From an uncultured Collinsella sp. (GTDB lineage Bacteria > Actinomycetota > Coriobacteriia > Coriobacteriales > Coriobacteriaceae): a stretch of 30,366 nucleotides of DNA. The stretch covers positions 1 through 30,366 of the forward strand of contig URHQ01000015.1 in the NCBI GenBank assembly GCA_900547655.1, read 5' to 3'. Positions 15,511 through 24,214 of the stretch are shown one piece after another (position 1 is the first letter of the stretch; each line of letters opens with the position of its first letter). Under the pieces are notes generated by a model. The model was given only the letters and a program-made list of their open reading frames with translations. It had not been told where the DNA came from and did no database searches. The position numbers and the translations under genes are program-made.

Positions 15511-16224
15511 ATGGCGCAGCGCGAACAACACGAACGGGTCAAAAAGATGGACCGCTGGGCGGGCAAGCTGCTCGGTCATAAGGCTGTGGTGGTGGCGATG
15601 CTGGGCGTCATTGCGATGGCGAGCGGCTTGGCGATGGCGAACCTTGGCGGCGGTGCCGGCGGTGTGTCGTTTGAGCGCACTGATGGTACGGGCTCGTTAG
15701 TGGAGCCGGGATCCGGCGATGCTTCGAGCGGAAAGACATCCGAAGGCTCTTCGACTAAGGCTTCTGCCGCGGCAGAGGTCTATGTCGATGTCGATGGCGC
15801 CGTTGTGTCGCCTGGTGTATACAGGCTCAAAGACGGGGCACGGGTATCCCAGGCGATCGATGCCGCCGGCGGGCTGGCGCCCGAGGCTGACGTTACGGGG
15901 CTTAATCGGGCATCTAAGGTCACTGATGGACAAAAAATCCATGTTCCAACGGTAGGGGAGCAGCAGGCGTCCATTGCGGAAGCCGGTGTTGATGGTGGGG
16001 CTTCCACATCATCGGGCGTGAGTGGCGCAACAGGCCTAGTAAACATCAATACGGCAAGCGCGGCAGAGCTGCAGACGCTCTCGGGCATCGGTCCCTCCAT
16101 GGCCCAGTCGATTATCGATGAACGGACAAAGAACGGTGCTTTTGCCTCGGTTGACGACCTGATGCGTGTGTCGGGAATCGGCGAGAAGAAGCTTGCCAAA
16201 ATCAAAGATTGCATCTGCGTATGA
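15511..16224 (+). CDS. comEA: Competence DNA receptor ComEA
   Basis: A membrane-anchored DNA-binding protein that receives double-stranded DNA during natural transformation. The 237 residues comprise a short cytoplasmic N-terminus, one membrane anchor (about 25-45), a Ser/Gly-rich spacer, an SLBB domain (about 90-147, VYVDVDGAVVSPGVYRL) and a C-terminal tandem helix-hairpin-helix DNA-binding region (about 177-237, NINTASAAELQTLSGIG). The ATG at 15511 has GGGAGG at 15498-15503; an upstream extension to 15433 is in frame but lacks support. Its stop overlaps the comEC start (ATGA). Confidence 0.95.
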   Translation: MAQREQHERVKKMDRWAGKLLGHKAVVVAMLGVIAMASGLAMANLGGGAGGVSFERTDGTGSLVEPGSGDASSGKTSEGSSTKASAAAEVYVDVDGAVVSPGVYRLKDGARVSQAIDAAGGLAPEADVTGLNRASKVTDGQKIHVPTVGEQQASIAEAGVDGGASTSSGVSGATGLVNINTASAAELQTLSGIGPSMAQSIIDERTKNGAFASVDDLMRVSGIGEKKLAKIKDCICV

Positions 16225-18524
16225 GTGCGACCGAGCGCGAGCGTGTTATGCCTCCGCGGCCCCTGCTTCCGTGGACGATGGCCCTGTGTGCCGGCATGTG
16301 CATGAGCTGTGTCCTCGTGCTCAACATGGCCGCTGATGCGCTGCTGAGGGAGCGGGCGCCGGCGGTCGGGCCGCTATGGACCATTCCCTTTGCGGCGGCG
16401 GTATTTGTTGTGCTGGCTCTATCATGTGCGCGGCTTGCCCCTTTGAAGCGGTGGCTGTATGCCGCGTCCGTTGGTCTCGTGGCGGGAGCGGTCGTCTCGG
16501 CCTGGTGGGCTGTGGGCGCGCTAAGCGTCTCGAAGGCGCTCGACGGTCGAGCGGCAAGCAGCCTCGAGTTTGTCGTGCAGGGTGATCCATCCATAAACGA
16601 CGACGTGTATTCCTATACCTGCGAGGCACGCGCGGACGGTAAGAACTTGACAACGGTTCGCCTATCGTGCGACCGCGAGCTCAAGGTCGGGGCGCACGTG
16701 CGTGTTATCGGTCGCGTTTCACGTTTTGAGAACGATGCGTATGGACGATCGCGCGTGCTCCGAGGCGAGGTATGCAAGGTAAAAGCCGTTCGGATTGTGT
16801 CGGTCGATGAGGGCTCTCCGGGGCCGCTGCTTCGGCTGCGAAATGGGCTGCTTGCGTCCATCGCGCCTGCGACCGACCCGGCGCGTGCACTCATAGCCGG
16901 TGTCGTCTGCGGTCGTTCGGCCGAGCTGCGCGCCCAGTCGGCGGGCGATTGGTTTTCGGTGACGGGAACGGCGCATCTTATCGCCGTCTCCGGCAGCCAT
17001 TTGGCTATCGTGGGGTTTGTAATCGAGGGTGTATTGCAAAAGACTCGCTGCTCACGTGGTCTTCAGCGGGCGATATTGGCGATAACGCTTGTGGGCTACG
17101 CTGTCTTTACGGGCGCCTCTCCCTCGGCCGTGCGCGCGTGCTGCATGGTGTTCGCGACGCTTGTCGTAAACGGCGCGGGGCGTCGCCGGCACGGCGCATC
17201 GGCTCTCTTCGTAACCATGTCCATCTTTGTGCTACTGCGGCCGACGGTGCTGTTCGAGATGGGCTTTCAGCTCTCGTGTGCAAGCGTCTTTTCGATCCTG
17301 TGCTTTTGCTCCTATGCGACCTACGCTTTGGGTGAGCTGGGTGTGCCATCGGGCGTTGCCAACATATTTTCCGTCACGCTGTGCTCGCAACTGGCGACAC
17401 TTCCCATTACCATTCCCGCCTTTGGTACGTTCTCGCTCATTGCTCCGCTGGCAAATGCGGTCATCGGTCCGGTGGTGAGCGTACTGCTTGCTGTGTCGAT
17501 CGTGATGGTTCCCTTTTCGCTCGTGGCACCGTTGCGGACTTGGGCGCTCGTAGTGCCCATGATTGCCGCCCGTTGCGCGCTGTTCTTCGAGCAGCTGTTT
17601 GCCGCCGTGCCGGGTGCATCCGTGAGTGCGCCGCCCGATAGCATGTGGATTTACCTAGTGCCGTGTTTGCTGGCGGTTCTGCTGGTCTGGTGGCCGCGTC
17701 CCCGTGCACGTCCTATGGCGGTGGGGCTTGCATGCCTGGTGCTCTTGGCTGCGATTCCGTACGTCTATTGGGATCGATTCGCTCCACCTTCGGTGACGGT
17801 GCTCGATGTGGGCCAGGCGGATGCGATTCTTATCCGCCAGGGCGGCGCAGTAGCACTCGTCGACTGCGGGCTCGACGAGCGCGTGGTAGCAGCGTTGGTT
17901 CGCAATAACGTGCACCATATCGATGCCGTCTTTGTGACGCATTGGGATGAGGACCACTGGGGTGGTCTGCCTGCCGTGCTCGGACGGTTTTCGGTCGGAA
18001 CGATTGCCGTGGCGGCGGATGCGCTGGAGGATGCTCCTGTTGAGGTATTGAACCGACCTGGCGTGGAGTATCGGCAGGTGCGCCGTGGGGATACGGTCGA
18101 CATCGGCTCATTTTGTGCCCGCGTGATGTGGCCGTTCGAGTCCGTAGATGGCGAGGGAAATGAGGACTCGCTTGTCCTGCTACTCTCCTATGTTCAGGAA
18201 GGCAAGAGCCTGCGTATGCTCCTCACTGGTGATGCCGAGCTCGACCAAGAACGGGAATTCGTGCAGGAGGTGGGGGATATCGATGTCCTTAAACTTGGGC
18301 ATCACGGCTCCAAGGTTTCAGTCGATGGTGAGTTGCTGGACGTCCTGAGACCCGAGCTTTCCCTCGCGAGCGCCGGCAAGGGGAATCGATACGGTCATCC
18401 GTCGGATGCCTGCATCGATGCCGTTCAGGAAGCGGGCGGTGCGTTCGCATGCACCATCGAACACGGTGATATCACCATCAGCCCGACCGCAAAGGGCTTT
18501 GCGATGCGATGCCAGCGACCGTGA
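16221..18524 (+). CDS. comEC: Competence channel protein ComEC/Rec2
   Basis: An integral membrane channel that imports single-stranded DNA. The 767 residues have N-terminal membrane segments (about 10-95), a soluble DUF4131-type region, and the ComEC core with several helices (about 220-510, including LIAVSGSHLAIVGF). The C-terminal metallo-beta-lactamase domain (about 525-767) has LDVGQADAILIR, the metal motif THWDEDHWGG (H574), LLTGDAE and LGHHGSK. The MBL domain is proposed to degrade the non-transforming strand, and its metal ligands look intact. The ATG overlaps the comEA stop by four bases. Confidence 0.95.
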   Translation: MSATERERVMPPRPLLPWTMALCAGMCMSCVLVLNMAADALLRERAPAVGPLWTIPFAAAVFVVLALSCARLAPLKRWLYAASVGLVAGAVVSAWWAVGALSVSKALDGRAASSLEFVVQGDPSINDDVYSYTCEARADGKNLTTVRLSCDRELKVGAHVRVIGRVSRFENDAYGRSRVLRGEVCKVKAVRIVSVDEGSPGPLLRLRNGLLASIAPATDPARALIAGVVCGRSAELRAQSAGDWFSVTGTAHLIAVSGSHLAIVGFVIEGVLQKTRCSRGLQRAILAITLVGYAVFTGASPSAVRACCMVFATLVVNGAGRRRHGASALFVTMSIFVLLRPTVLFEMGFQLSCASVFSILCFCSYATYALGELGVPSGVANIFSVTLCSQLATLPITIPAFGTFSLIAPLANAVIGPVVSVLLAVSIVMVPFSLVAPLRTWALVVPMIAARCALFFEQLFAAVPGASVSAPPDSMWIYLVPCLLAVLLVWWPRPRARPMAVGLACLVLLAAIPYVYWDRFAPPSVTVLDVGQADAILIRQGGAVALVDCGLDERVVAALVRNNVHHIDAVFVTHWDEDHWGGLPAVLGRFSVGTIAVAADALEDAPVEVLNRPGVEYRQVRRGDTVDIGSFCARVMWPFESVDGEGNEDSLVLLLSYVQEGKSLRMLLTGDAELDQEREFVQEVGDIDVLKLGHHGSKVSVDGELLDVLRPELSLASAGKGNRYGHPSDACIDAVQEAGGAFACTIEHGDITISPTAKGFAMRCQRP

Positions 18525-18556
18525 CGACGTCGTTGGCGTGTGGTGGGCCCCTGGGC

Positions 18557-18562
18557 TAGAAT
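18557..18562 (+). promoter_or_regulatory. Predicted -10 element of holA
   Basis: GGC-TAGAAT in the 78-base comEC-holA gap, 40 bases before the holA ATG. It gives holA its own promoter in addition to possible read-through from comEC. Confidence 0.4.
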
Positions 18563-18602
18563 GGCACGGAACGAATACGAAGGCCTGCGGGAGGGGAGCG
18601 TA

Positions 18603-19565
18603 ATGTCCGAAACCGGTCTGCTGCCGGCATATCTGATCGTCGGTACCGACGGCGTCAAGCGCGATCACGCCGTCTCGCGTATGAAGGCGCGTCTGGAAAA
18701 GTCGGGAATGGTCGAGTTCAACCTCGACGAGCGCGACATGACCAAGGACCCCGATATCGAGTCCATTATCGGATCGCTTAACACCTTTCCGATGGGCAGC
18801 GAGTTTCGCTTGGTAATTCTTGATGGCTGCTCAAAGCTCGCTAAGGCGGTCTCGGAGCCACTTGTCGACTATCTGGCGAGTCCCAGCCCCACGACGGTCT
18901 GCCTCATCATCGCCGATTCGCTTGCCAAGAACACGCGCCTGTACAAGGCGATCGCCAAGATCGACAAGAAGGCTATCGTAGATTGCTCGGGTACCAAGCG
19001 CTGGGAGCTGCCGCGTCGCGTGCAGCAGATGGCGACGCAGCACGGAAAGTCCATCTCGACGGCGGCTGCCGAGGAGCTCGTTTCGCGCTCGGGCGAGAAC
19101 ACCCGCATGCTCGATAACGACTTGGCTAAGCTTGTCCAGATGGTCGAGGCGCCCCAGATTGAGCTTGCCGACGTTGAGCGCTGGATTGTACGTACGGCCG
19201 AGGTTCAACCCTGGGACTTTCTCAATGCGGTCTCGGCACGTGACATGCGCCGCTCGCTTGAGCTCTTCAATCTACTGCCCTCCAAGAGCTACGTGTGGAC
19301 GTACACATTGCTGTGCGGCCGCATTCGCGAGCTGATCGTTGCCAAGGCGCTCGATGCGCGCGGACAGGGTCGTGAGCTGGCCGCAACGCTCAAGCTCCAG
19401 TCCTGGCAGGTCAAGAATCACCTGACCTGGGCACGTCGCTTTTCGATGGCAGAGCTCGTCGCAGCGCTTGAGGGTGCGGTCGATGTGGAGCTCGCGCTCA
19501 AGGGTTCGGCCGATTCTGAGACCGCGCTTTTGCTCTGGATTACGAACATCTTGAGAAAATCGTGA
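18603..19565 (+). CDS. holA: DNA polymerase III delta subunit
   Basis: Delta opens the sliding clamp within the clamp loader. The 320 residues show the AAA+-like N-terminal domain (PAYLIVGTDGVKRDHAVSRM), the middle region PSPTTVCLIIADSLAKNTRLYK, and the C-terminal collar domain with QPWDFLNAVSARDMRRSLEL and LKLQSWQVKNHLTWARRF. The ATG at 18603 follows a strong site (GAGGGGAG, 18591-18598); an in-frame extension to 18540 lacks a site. The order comEC-holA-rpsT is widely conserved in Gram-positive bacteria. Confidence 0.93.
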   Translation: MSETGLLPAYLIVGTDGVKRDHAVSRMKARLEKSGMVEFNLDERDMTKDPDIESIIGSLNTFPMGSEFRLVILDGCSKLAKAVSEPLVDYLASPSPTTVCLIIADSLAKNTRLYKAIAKIDKKAIVDCSGTKRWELPRRVQQMATQHGKSISTAAAEELVSRSGENTRMLDNDLAKLVQMVEAPQIELADVERWIVRTAEVQPWDFLNAVSARDMRRSLELFNLLPSKSYVWTYTLLCGRIRELIVAKALDARGQGRELAATLKLQSWQVKNHLTWARRFSMAELVAALEGAVDVELALKGSADSETALLLWITNILRKS

Positions 19566-19617
19566 TGATACCTGCCTATTTGACAAATTCGTTCTATCCC
19601 TTTGAGGGGGAGCGTGC

Positions 19618-19623
19618 TATAGT
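19618..19623 (+). promoter_or_regulatory. Predicted extended -10 element of rpsT
   Basis: TGC-TATAGT, identical to the rpmB element. A start near 19630 would give a leader of about 70 bases. A perfect TTGACA at 19580-19585 is 32 bases away, too far to be its -35. Confidence 0.45.
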
Positions 19624-19628
19624 AGGCG

Positions 19629-19676
19629 CTTGCATGACCTCACCGTGTCTCAGAGGTGTCATACATTTTTTGCAAG
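19629..19676 (+). promoter_or_regulatory. Terminator-like structured leader of rpsT
   Basis: ATGAC-CTC (19634-19641) pairs with GAG-gt-GTCAT (19653-19662), followed by six T at 19666-19671. An outer CTTGCA/TGCAAG pair (19629-19634, 19671-19676) could form a competing structure. This is consistent with attenuation or S20 autoregulation, but is not proven. Confidence 0.45.
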
Positions 19677-19698
19677 GAACTCGAAAGGAACTCCAGAA

Positions 19699-19965
19699 GT
19701 GGCAAACATCAAGTCTCAGAAGAAGCGTATCCGCACCAATGAGGCAGCTCGCATGCGTAACAAGGCTGTCAAGTCCGAGCTCAAGACGCTGACCAAGCAC
19801 GTTCAGTCCGCCGTCGCCGAGGGCGACGCCGAGAAGGCCCAGGCTGCCCTCAAGACCGTCACCAAGCGTCTCGACATGGCTGCCGCCAAGCATGTTATCC
19901 ACAAGAACCAGGCTTCCAACCGCAAGTCCGGTCTCGCCAAGCTCGTGAACAGCATCAACGCTTAA
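19699..19965 (+). CDS. rpsT: 30S ribosomal protein S20
   Basis: S20 binds 16S rRNA early in 30S assembly. The 88 residues start (as fMet) ANIKSQKKRIRTNEAARMRN and show the usual basic three-helix pattern, ending NRKSGLAKLVNSINA. The GTG at 19699 has AAAGGA at 19684-19689; the longer frame from 19630 is the structured leader, not protein. A strong terminator follows, so rpsT is the end of its unit. Confidence 0.95.
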   Translation: MANIKSQKKRIRTNEAARMRNKAVKSELKTLTKHVQSAVAEGDAEKAQAALKTVTKRLDMAAAKHVIHKNQASNRKSGLAKLVNSINA

Positions 19966-20000
19966 GTTGTAAATTTCACACCACACAGATTACGCGCATA

Positions 20001-20037
20001 AATGGAGCCTGTTTTATGGAACAGGCTCCATTTTTTG
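20001..20037 (+). terminator. Intrinsic terminator of rpsT
   Basis: A perfect 12-bp stem, ATGGAGCCTGTT (20002-20013) with AACAGGCTCCAT (20020-20031), a 6-base loop, then a run of six T. Confidence 0.95.
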
Positions 20038-20048
20038 TACCGCTCGGG

Positions 20049-20054
20049 TAAGAT
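20049..20054 (+). promoter_or_regulatory. Predicted -10 element of lepA (leaderless)
   Basis: GGG-TAAGAT ends seven bases before the lepA ATG, so transcription would begin at or within a base of the start codon. The region has no Shine-Dalgarno sequence, and the rpsT terminator isolates it from upstream transcription. Confidence 0.45.
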
Positions 20055-20061
20055 AGTCCGC

Positions 20062-21873
20062 ATGAATACTTCAATTGACATTTCCCACATCCGCAACTTC
20101 TCAATCGTTGCGCACATCGACCATGGCAAGTCCACGATCAGCGATCGCATCCTCGAACTCACCCATACCGTCGACGAACGCGACATGGAGTCGCAGCTGC
20201 TCGACACCATGGATATCGAGCGCGAGCGCGGCATCACGATCAAGTCCAATGCCGTTCGCGTGTCCTATGACGCCGACGATGGCGAGACGTATCAGTTCAA
20301 TCTGATCGATACGCCGGGCCACGTGGACTTTACCTATGAGGTCTCGCGCTCGCTGGCAGCCTGTGAGGGCGCGGTGCTCGTTGTCGACGCCACGCAGGGC
20401 GTTGAGGCGCAGACCGTCTCTAACGCGACGCTCGCCATGAACGCCAATCTGGACATTGTGCCGGCCATCAACAAGATCGACCTGCCCTCGGCTCATCCCG
20501 ACGAGGTTAAGACCGAGATCGAGGATGACCTGGCGATCCCCGCCGATGATGCCGTGTGTGTCTCGGGCAAGACCGGCGAGGGCATCCACGATCTGCTGGA
20601 GTCCATTGTCTTTTTGATCTCTCCGCCCAAGGGCGATGCGAACGCGCCGCTCAAGGCACTCATTCTGGATTCATACTTCGACGAGTATCGTGGCGTCGTC
20701 GCCACGGTCCGCGTCTTTGACGGTTCCATCAAAAAGGGCGATACCCTGCGCATGATGCAGGCAAAGGGCGACTTTTTGGTCGATGGCGTGGGCGTCAAGC
20801 GTCCCGCCGAGACCCCGGTCGACGCGCTCACGGTCGGCGAGGTCGGATACGTGGTCACGGGCCTGAAGGACCCCGAGGCCGTTCGCGTGGGCGATACCCT
20901 CACGTGGGCGTCGAATCCCTGCCCTGAGCCGCTTCCCGGCTACCGCGAGGCCAAGCCCATGGTTTATACGGGCCTGTTCCCGATCGATAACAAGGACTAC
21001 GAGAACCTGCGTGACGCGCTCGATAAGCTGCACGTCAACGACCCGTCGTTGGTGTGGGAGCCCGAGACCTCGGTGGCGCTCGGCTTTGGTTTCCGCGTGG
21101 GCTTCTTGGGCCTGCTGCATATGGAGGTCGTCAAGGAGCGCCTGGAGCGCGAGTTCAATCTTGACCTCATTGCTACGAGCCCCTCGGTGGACTATCACGT
21201 CTACAAGACTGACGGCGAGATGATTGATGTCCGCAGCCCGCAGGATCTGCCCGAGGCTACGCGCATCGAGCGCATCGAGGAGCCCTACCTCAAGGCCAAG
21301 ATTATCTGCCCGCCCGAGTATACGGGTGCCGTCATGCAGCTCGCTATCGAGCACCGCGGCATTACTACCGACATGATTCATCTCACGAGCAAGTCGGTCG
21401 AGATGCGCTTTGATATGCCGCTCGCCGAGCTCATCTTGGACTTCTTTGACCAGCTCAAGAGCCGTACCAAGGGCTATGCCTCGCTCGACTACGAGTTCAA
21501 CGAGTACCGTCCATCCGAGCTCGTTAAGCTCGATATCTTGCTTTCGGGCGACGAGGTGGACGCGCTATCGTTTATCGTCCATAAGGACAAGGCCTATGGC
21601 CTGGCCCGTGGTCTGTGCGACAAACTTAAGGAGATCATCCCGCGTCAGCTGTTCGAGGTTCCCATCCAAGGTGCTATCGGCAACAAGATCATCGCCCGTT
21701 CTACCGTCAAGGCGCGTCGCAAGGACGTGCTTGCTAAGTGCTACGGCGGCGATATTTCGCGTAAGCGTAAGCTGCTCGAGAAGCAGAAAGAGGGCAAGAA
21801 ACGCATGAAGGCCATCGGCTCGGTCGAGGTCCCTCAGGAGGCCTTTATGGCGATCCTCAAGGTGGACGAGTAG
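20062..21873 (+). CDS. lepA: Translation elongation factor 4 (LepA)
   Basis: A ribosome-associated GTPase thought to act on stalled or mistranslocated ribosomes and in initiation. The 603 residues match the family. G1 is AHIDHGKST (17-25), G3 is DTPGH and G4 is NKID. Domains II-V follow, and the LepA-specific C-terminus contains KLLEKQKEGKKRMKAIG. The ATG at 20062 begins MNTSIDISHIRNFSIVAHID, the normal family start; the in-frame ATG at 20002 lies inside the rpsT terminator and is rejected. No ribosome site is visible. dusB follows after four bases. Confidence 0.97.
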   Translation: MNTSIDISHIRNFSIVAHIDHGKSTISDRILELTHTVDERDMESQLLDTMDIERERGITIKSNAVRVSYDADDGETYQFNLIDTPGHVDFTYEVSRSLAACEGAVLVVDATQGVEAQTVSNATLAMNANLDIVPAINKIDLPSAHPDEVKTEIEDDLAIPADDAVCVSGKTGEGIHDLLESIVFLISPPKGDANAPLKALILDSYFDEYRGVVATVRVFDGSIKKGDTLRMMQAKGDFLVDGVGVKRPAETPVDALTVGEVGYVVTGLKDPEAVRVGDTLTWASNPCPEPLPGYREAKPMVYTGLFPIDNKDYENLRDALDKLHVNDPSLVWEPETSVALGFGFRVGFLGLLHMEVVKERLEREFNLDLIATSPSVDYHVYKTDGEMIDVRSPQDLPEATRIERIEEPYLKAKIICPPEYTGAVMQLAIEHRGITTDMIHLTSKSVEMRFDMPLAELILDFFDQLKSRTKGYASLDYEFNEYRPSELVKLDILLSGDEVDALSFIVHKDKAYGLARGLCDKLKEIIPRQLFEVPIQGAIGNKIIARSTVKARRKDVLAKCYGGDISRKRKLLEKQKEGKKRMKAIGSVEVPQEAFMAILKVDE

Positions 21874-21877
21874 GTCT

Positions 21878-22921
21878 ATGGCGCTTTCCGAATATAGTCT
21901 GCGGCTGCTGGGCGCCTATGCCGAGCAGCCGTTCCTTATGGCTCCCATGGCGGGCGTGACCGACCCTGCCTACCGCATCATGTGCCGCCGCCGCGGTGCC
22001 AACCTTGCCTACAGCGAGATGGTGAGCGTGGCGGGCCTTGCCTATGCCAGCAACAAGACCTGGCGCCTGGTGCTACCGGCCGACGAGGAGCAGCAGATTT
22101 GCGTGCAGCTCTTTGGCTCCAAGCCCGATCAGTTTGCGAGCGCCGTCGCCGCCGTCGAGGAGCGTGTGGGCGATCGCCTGTCGCTCATCGATATCAACAT
22201 GGCCTGTCCTGCCCGAAAGGTTGTCACCAAGGGCGAGGGCTCAGCCCTTATGCGCACGCCCGATTTGGCCGAGAAGATCGTCGAGGCGGCGGTGGGCGCG
22301 GCGCATGTGCCCGTGACCGTAAAGATCCGCAAGGGCTTTTATGCCGAGGACCGTAATGCCGCGACGTTTGCCCAGATGCTCGAAGGCGCCGGTGCCGCCG
22401 CAGTCGCCGTGCATGGTCGTTGCGCCACGCAGCTCTACACGGGCCAGGCCGATTGGTCGGTCGTCGATGAGGTGGCCGACGCCGTCGAGATTCCCGTTAT
22501 CGGTTCGGGCGATGTGTTCTCGGCCGAGGACGCTGCTGAGCATCTGCAAGGTTCGAGTGCCAGCGCGGTGTTTATCGCGCGCGGCATCTACGGCAATCCG
22601 TGGGTGTTCGGTGATGCTCGCGCCCTTGCGCTCGATGGCACACCGGTGCCGGCGCGCAGCTCCGTCGAGCGCCTAGACGCCCTGCGTGAGCACCTAACGC
22701 TGACGCATGAGCTCCTGCCGCTCATGTCGCGTGCACGTACGTACGCAAGCTGGTACTTAAAAGGCATGCCCCATGCTGCCGCTTGGCGTGCCCATGTGGT
22801 GCGCTGTTCCACATACGAGGAGTTTATGGCGCTGGTCGATGAGATCGAGCGCGATGTGGTGGCCTGCGAGGCCGCACTTGCAGCCGGCGAATCGGTGCCC
22901 CCTCATCCGCTGGAGGCTTAA
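21878..22921 (+). CDS. dusB: tRNA-dihydrouridine synthase (DusB-like)
   Basis: An FMN- and NADPH-dependent enzyme that reduces specific uridines in tRNA D-loops. The 347-residue protein starts its barrel with FLMAPMAGVTDPAYRIMCRR. It has the catalytic cysteine C110 in INMACPARKV, VKIRKGF, and the FMN phosphate region IGSGDVFSAEDA followed by IARGIYGNPWVF. The start ATG at 21878 comes four bases after the lepA stop. Assignment to the DusB subgroup rather than another Dus is by general resemblance. Confidence 0.92.
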   Translation: MALSEYSLRLLGAYAEQPFLMAPMAGVTDPAYRIMCRRRGANLAYSEMVSVAGLAYASNKTWRLVLPADEEQQICVQLFGSKPDQFASAVAAVEERVGDRLSLIDINMACPARKVVTKGEGSALMRTPDLAEKIVEAAVGAAHVPVTVKIRKGFYAEDRNAATFAQMLEGAGAAAVAVHGRCATQLYTGQADWSVVDEVADAVEIPVIGSGDVFSAEDAAEHLQGSSASAVFIARGIYGNPWVFGDARALALDGTPVPARSSVERLDALREHLTLTHELLPLMSRARTYASWYLKGMPHAAAWRAHVVRCSTYEEFMALVDEIERDVVACEAALAAGESVPPHPLEA

Positions 22922-22923
22922 GG

Positions 22924-24156
22924 GTGGCCGTTACCGCGCTGTACGTGCACGTGCCGTTTTGCGCTCAAAAGTGCCGGTACTGCGACTTTGACTCGCGCAG
23001 TTTTGCTCCGTGCGACCTGAGCGTTGTGCTCGATGCCTATTTTGAGCAGTTGTACGCGCGCCTCGATGCTTTTGGCAAAGCTGGGGCTCTTGACCAGATC
23101 CGCACCGTCTATGTTGGCGGCGGTACGCCGTCGCTGGCGGGGGAGCGCTTGGTGAAACTTGCCCGTCGTATCTCCATGTGGTGCAAGCCCGTTGAATTTA
23201 CTTGCGAAGCCAATCCTGAGTCGCTGACTGTCGAGCTTGCCGCTGCGCTTGCCAAGGTTGGTGTCACACGCGTCTCTCTGGGCGTGCAAACGCTCGATAA
23301 CACCGAACTTACCGCCATCGGTCGTATTCACGATGCCGATCGGGCGCTCGCTGCCATCGCGACGGTCAAGAACGCTGGGCTTGACGTGTCGTGCGACCTT
23401 ATGTGCGCACTTCCCGGGCAGACCACAGCGAGTTGGAAGCGCACGCTCGATGGCGTGCTGGCGGCAGCTCCGCATCATGTGTCGGTTTACCCGCTCACCC
23501 TCGAGGAGGGGACGCCCCTTTATTGCATGGCGTGCCGCGATGAGTCGCTCGTGCCTGATGAGGATTTTCAGGCTGCCTGCATGGACGTGGCACGCGAACT
23601 CCTGGGTGCCGCCGGCTATCACCCGTATGAGGTGGCGAGCTACGCGCTCGACGGCCATGAGTGTGCCCATAACATTGCCTACTGGACCGGACGGGGCTAC
23701 CTCGGCCTTGGTCGTTCTGCCGCGGGCATGCTCGACGCCGAGGATTTCGACCGTCTTGCAGGTTTGTTCCCCGGCGTGTCTTCTCGAGGCGATGCGTACC
23801 GCGTGCGTCTGGTGCAACACGATGATGCCGCGACGGCGTTCGAGGCCGAATATCTGTCGCAGCGTGAGGCTGCGGCTGAAGACCTGATGCTCGCTTGTCG
23901 CATGACGCGCGGTATTGTGTCCGACCTGTTGGTTCGTGCGGCTTGCGTCATCCCAACGGGCGAGCTGGCAGCTGCCTGCGATCGCGCGCTCGAATTGGGT
24001 CTTGCCACTTGGGTTCCCGAGACGCTCGGGGTCCATGAGGGACCCTTCACTTCGGCAGACGTCCTCGCGGGCCATGTTCGAGCTCGTCTGGCGCCGACAC
24101 ACCTGGGCTGGCTCGATGGAAATGTTCTGTTCGAGCTGTTTTGGGATCTAGCTTAG
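22924..24156 (+). CDS. hemW: Radical SAM haem chaperone HemW-like protein
   Basis: HemW (formerly annotated as oxygen-independent coproporphyrinogen oxidase HemN) binds haem and a [4Fe-4S] cluster and delivers haem to respiratory proteins. The radical SAM motif is C13-x3-C17-x2-C20 (CAQKCRYC). YVGGGTPSL and FTCEANPESLT follow, and SLGVQTLDN lies near residue 120. The C-terminal HemN-type domain includes AHNIAYWTGRGYLGLG. The 410 residues fit HemW better than true HemN, which is longer with an extra N-terminal extension. The GTG at 22924 has GGAGG at 22912-22916, inside the end of dusB. HemW in a fermenter may mean residual haem use. Confidence 0.9.
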   Translation: MAVTALYVHVPFCAQKCRYCDFDSRSFAPCDLSVVLDAYFEQLYARLDAFGKAGALDQIRTVYVGGGTPSLAGERLVKLARRISMWCKPVEFTCEANPESLTVELAAALAKVGVTRVSLGVQTLDNTELTAIGRIHDADRALAAIATVKNAGLDVSCDLMCALPGQTTASWKRTLDGVLAAAPHHVSVYPLTLEEGTPLYCMACRDESLVPDEDFQAACMDVARELLGAAGYHPYEVASYALDGHECAHNIAYWTGRGYLGLGRSAAGMLDAEDFDRLAGLFPGVSSRGDAYRVRLVQHDDAATAFEAEYLSQREAAAEDLMLACRMTRGIVSDLLVRAACVIPTGELAAACDRALELGLATWVPETLGVHEGPFTSADVLAGHVRARLAPTHLGWLDGNVLFELFWDLA

Positions 24157-24166
24157 GCCGCTCGGG

Positions 24167-24172
24167 TAGAAT
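24167..24172 (+). promoter_or_regulatory. Predicted -10 element of the DnaJ-like gene
   Basis: GGG-TAGAAT, 43 bases before the ATG and just after the hemW stop. The flanking string CCGCTCGGGTA is shared with the lepA promoter region (20039-20050). No clear -35. Confidence 0.4.
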
Positions 24173-24214
24173 TACCGGAATATATACGCTGCTGTGAGCA
24201 GGAGGTTGCCGCGC

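Noticed and set aside
19580..19585. A perfect TTGACA box upstream of rpsT
   Set aside because: It is 32 bases from the best -10 and no -10 lies at 16-18 bases, so it is probably coincidental.
20002..20004. ATG 20002 as the lepA start
   Set aside because: It falls in the rpsT terminator stem, and the added 20 residues are not part of the LepA family.
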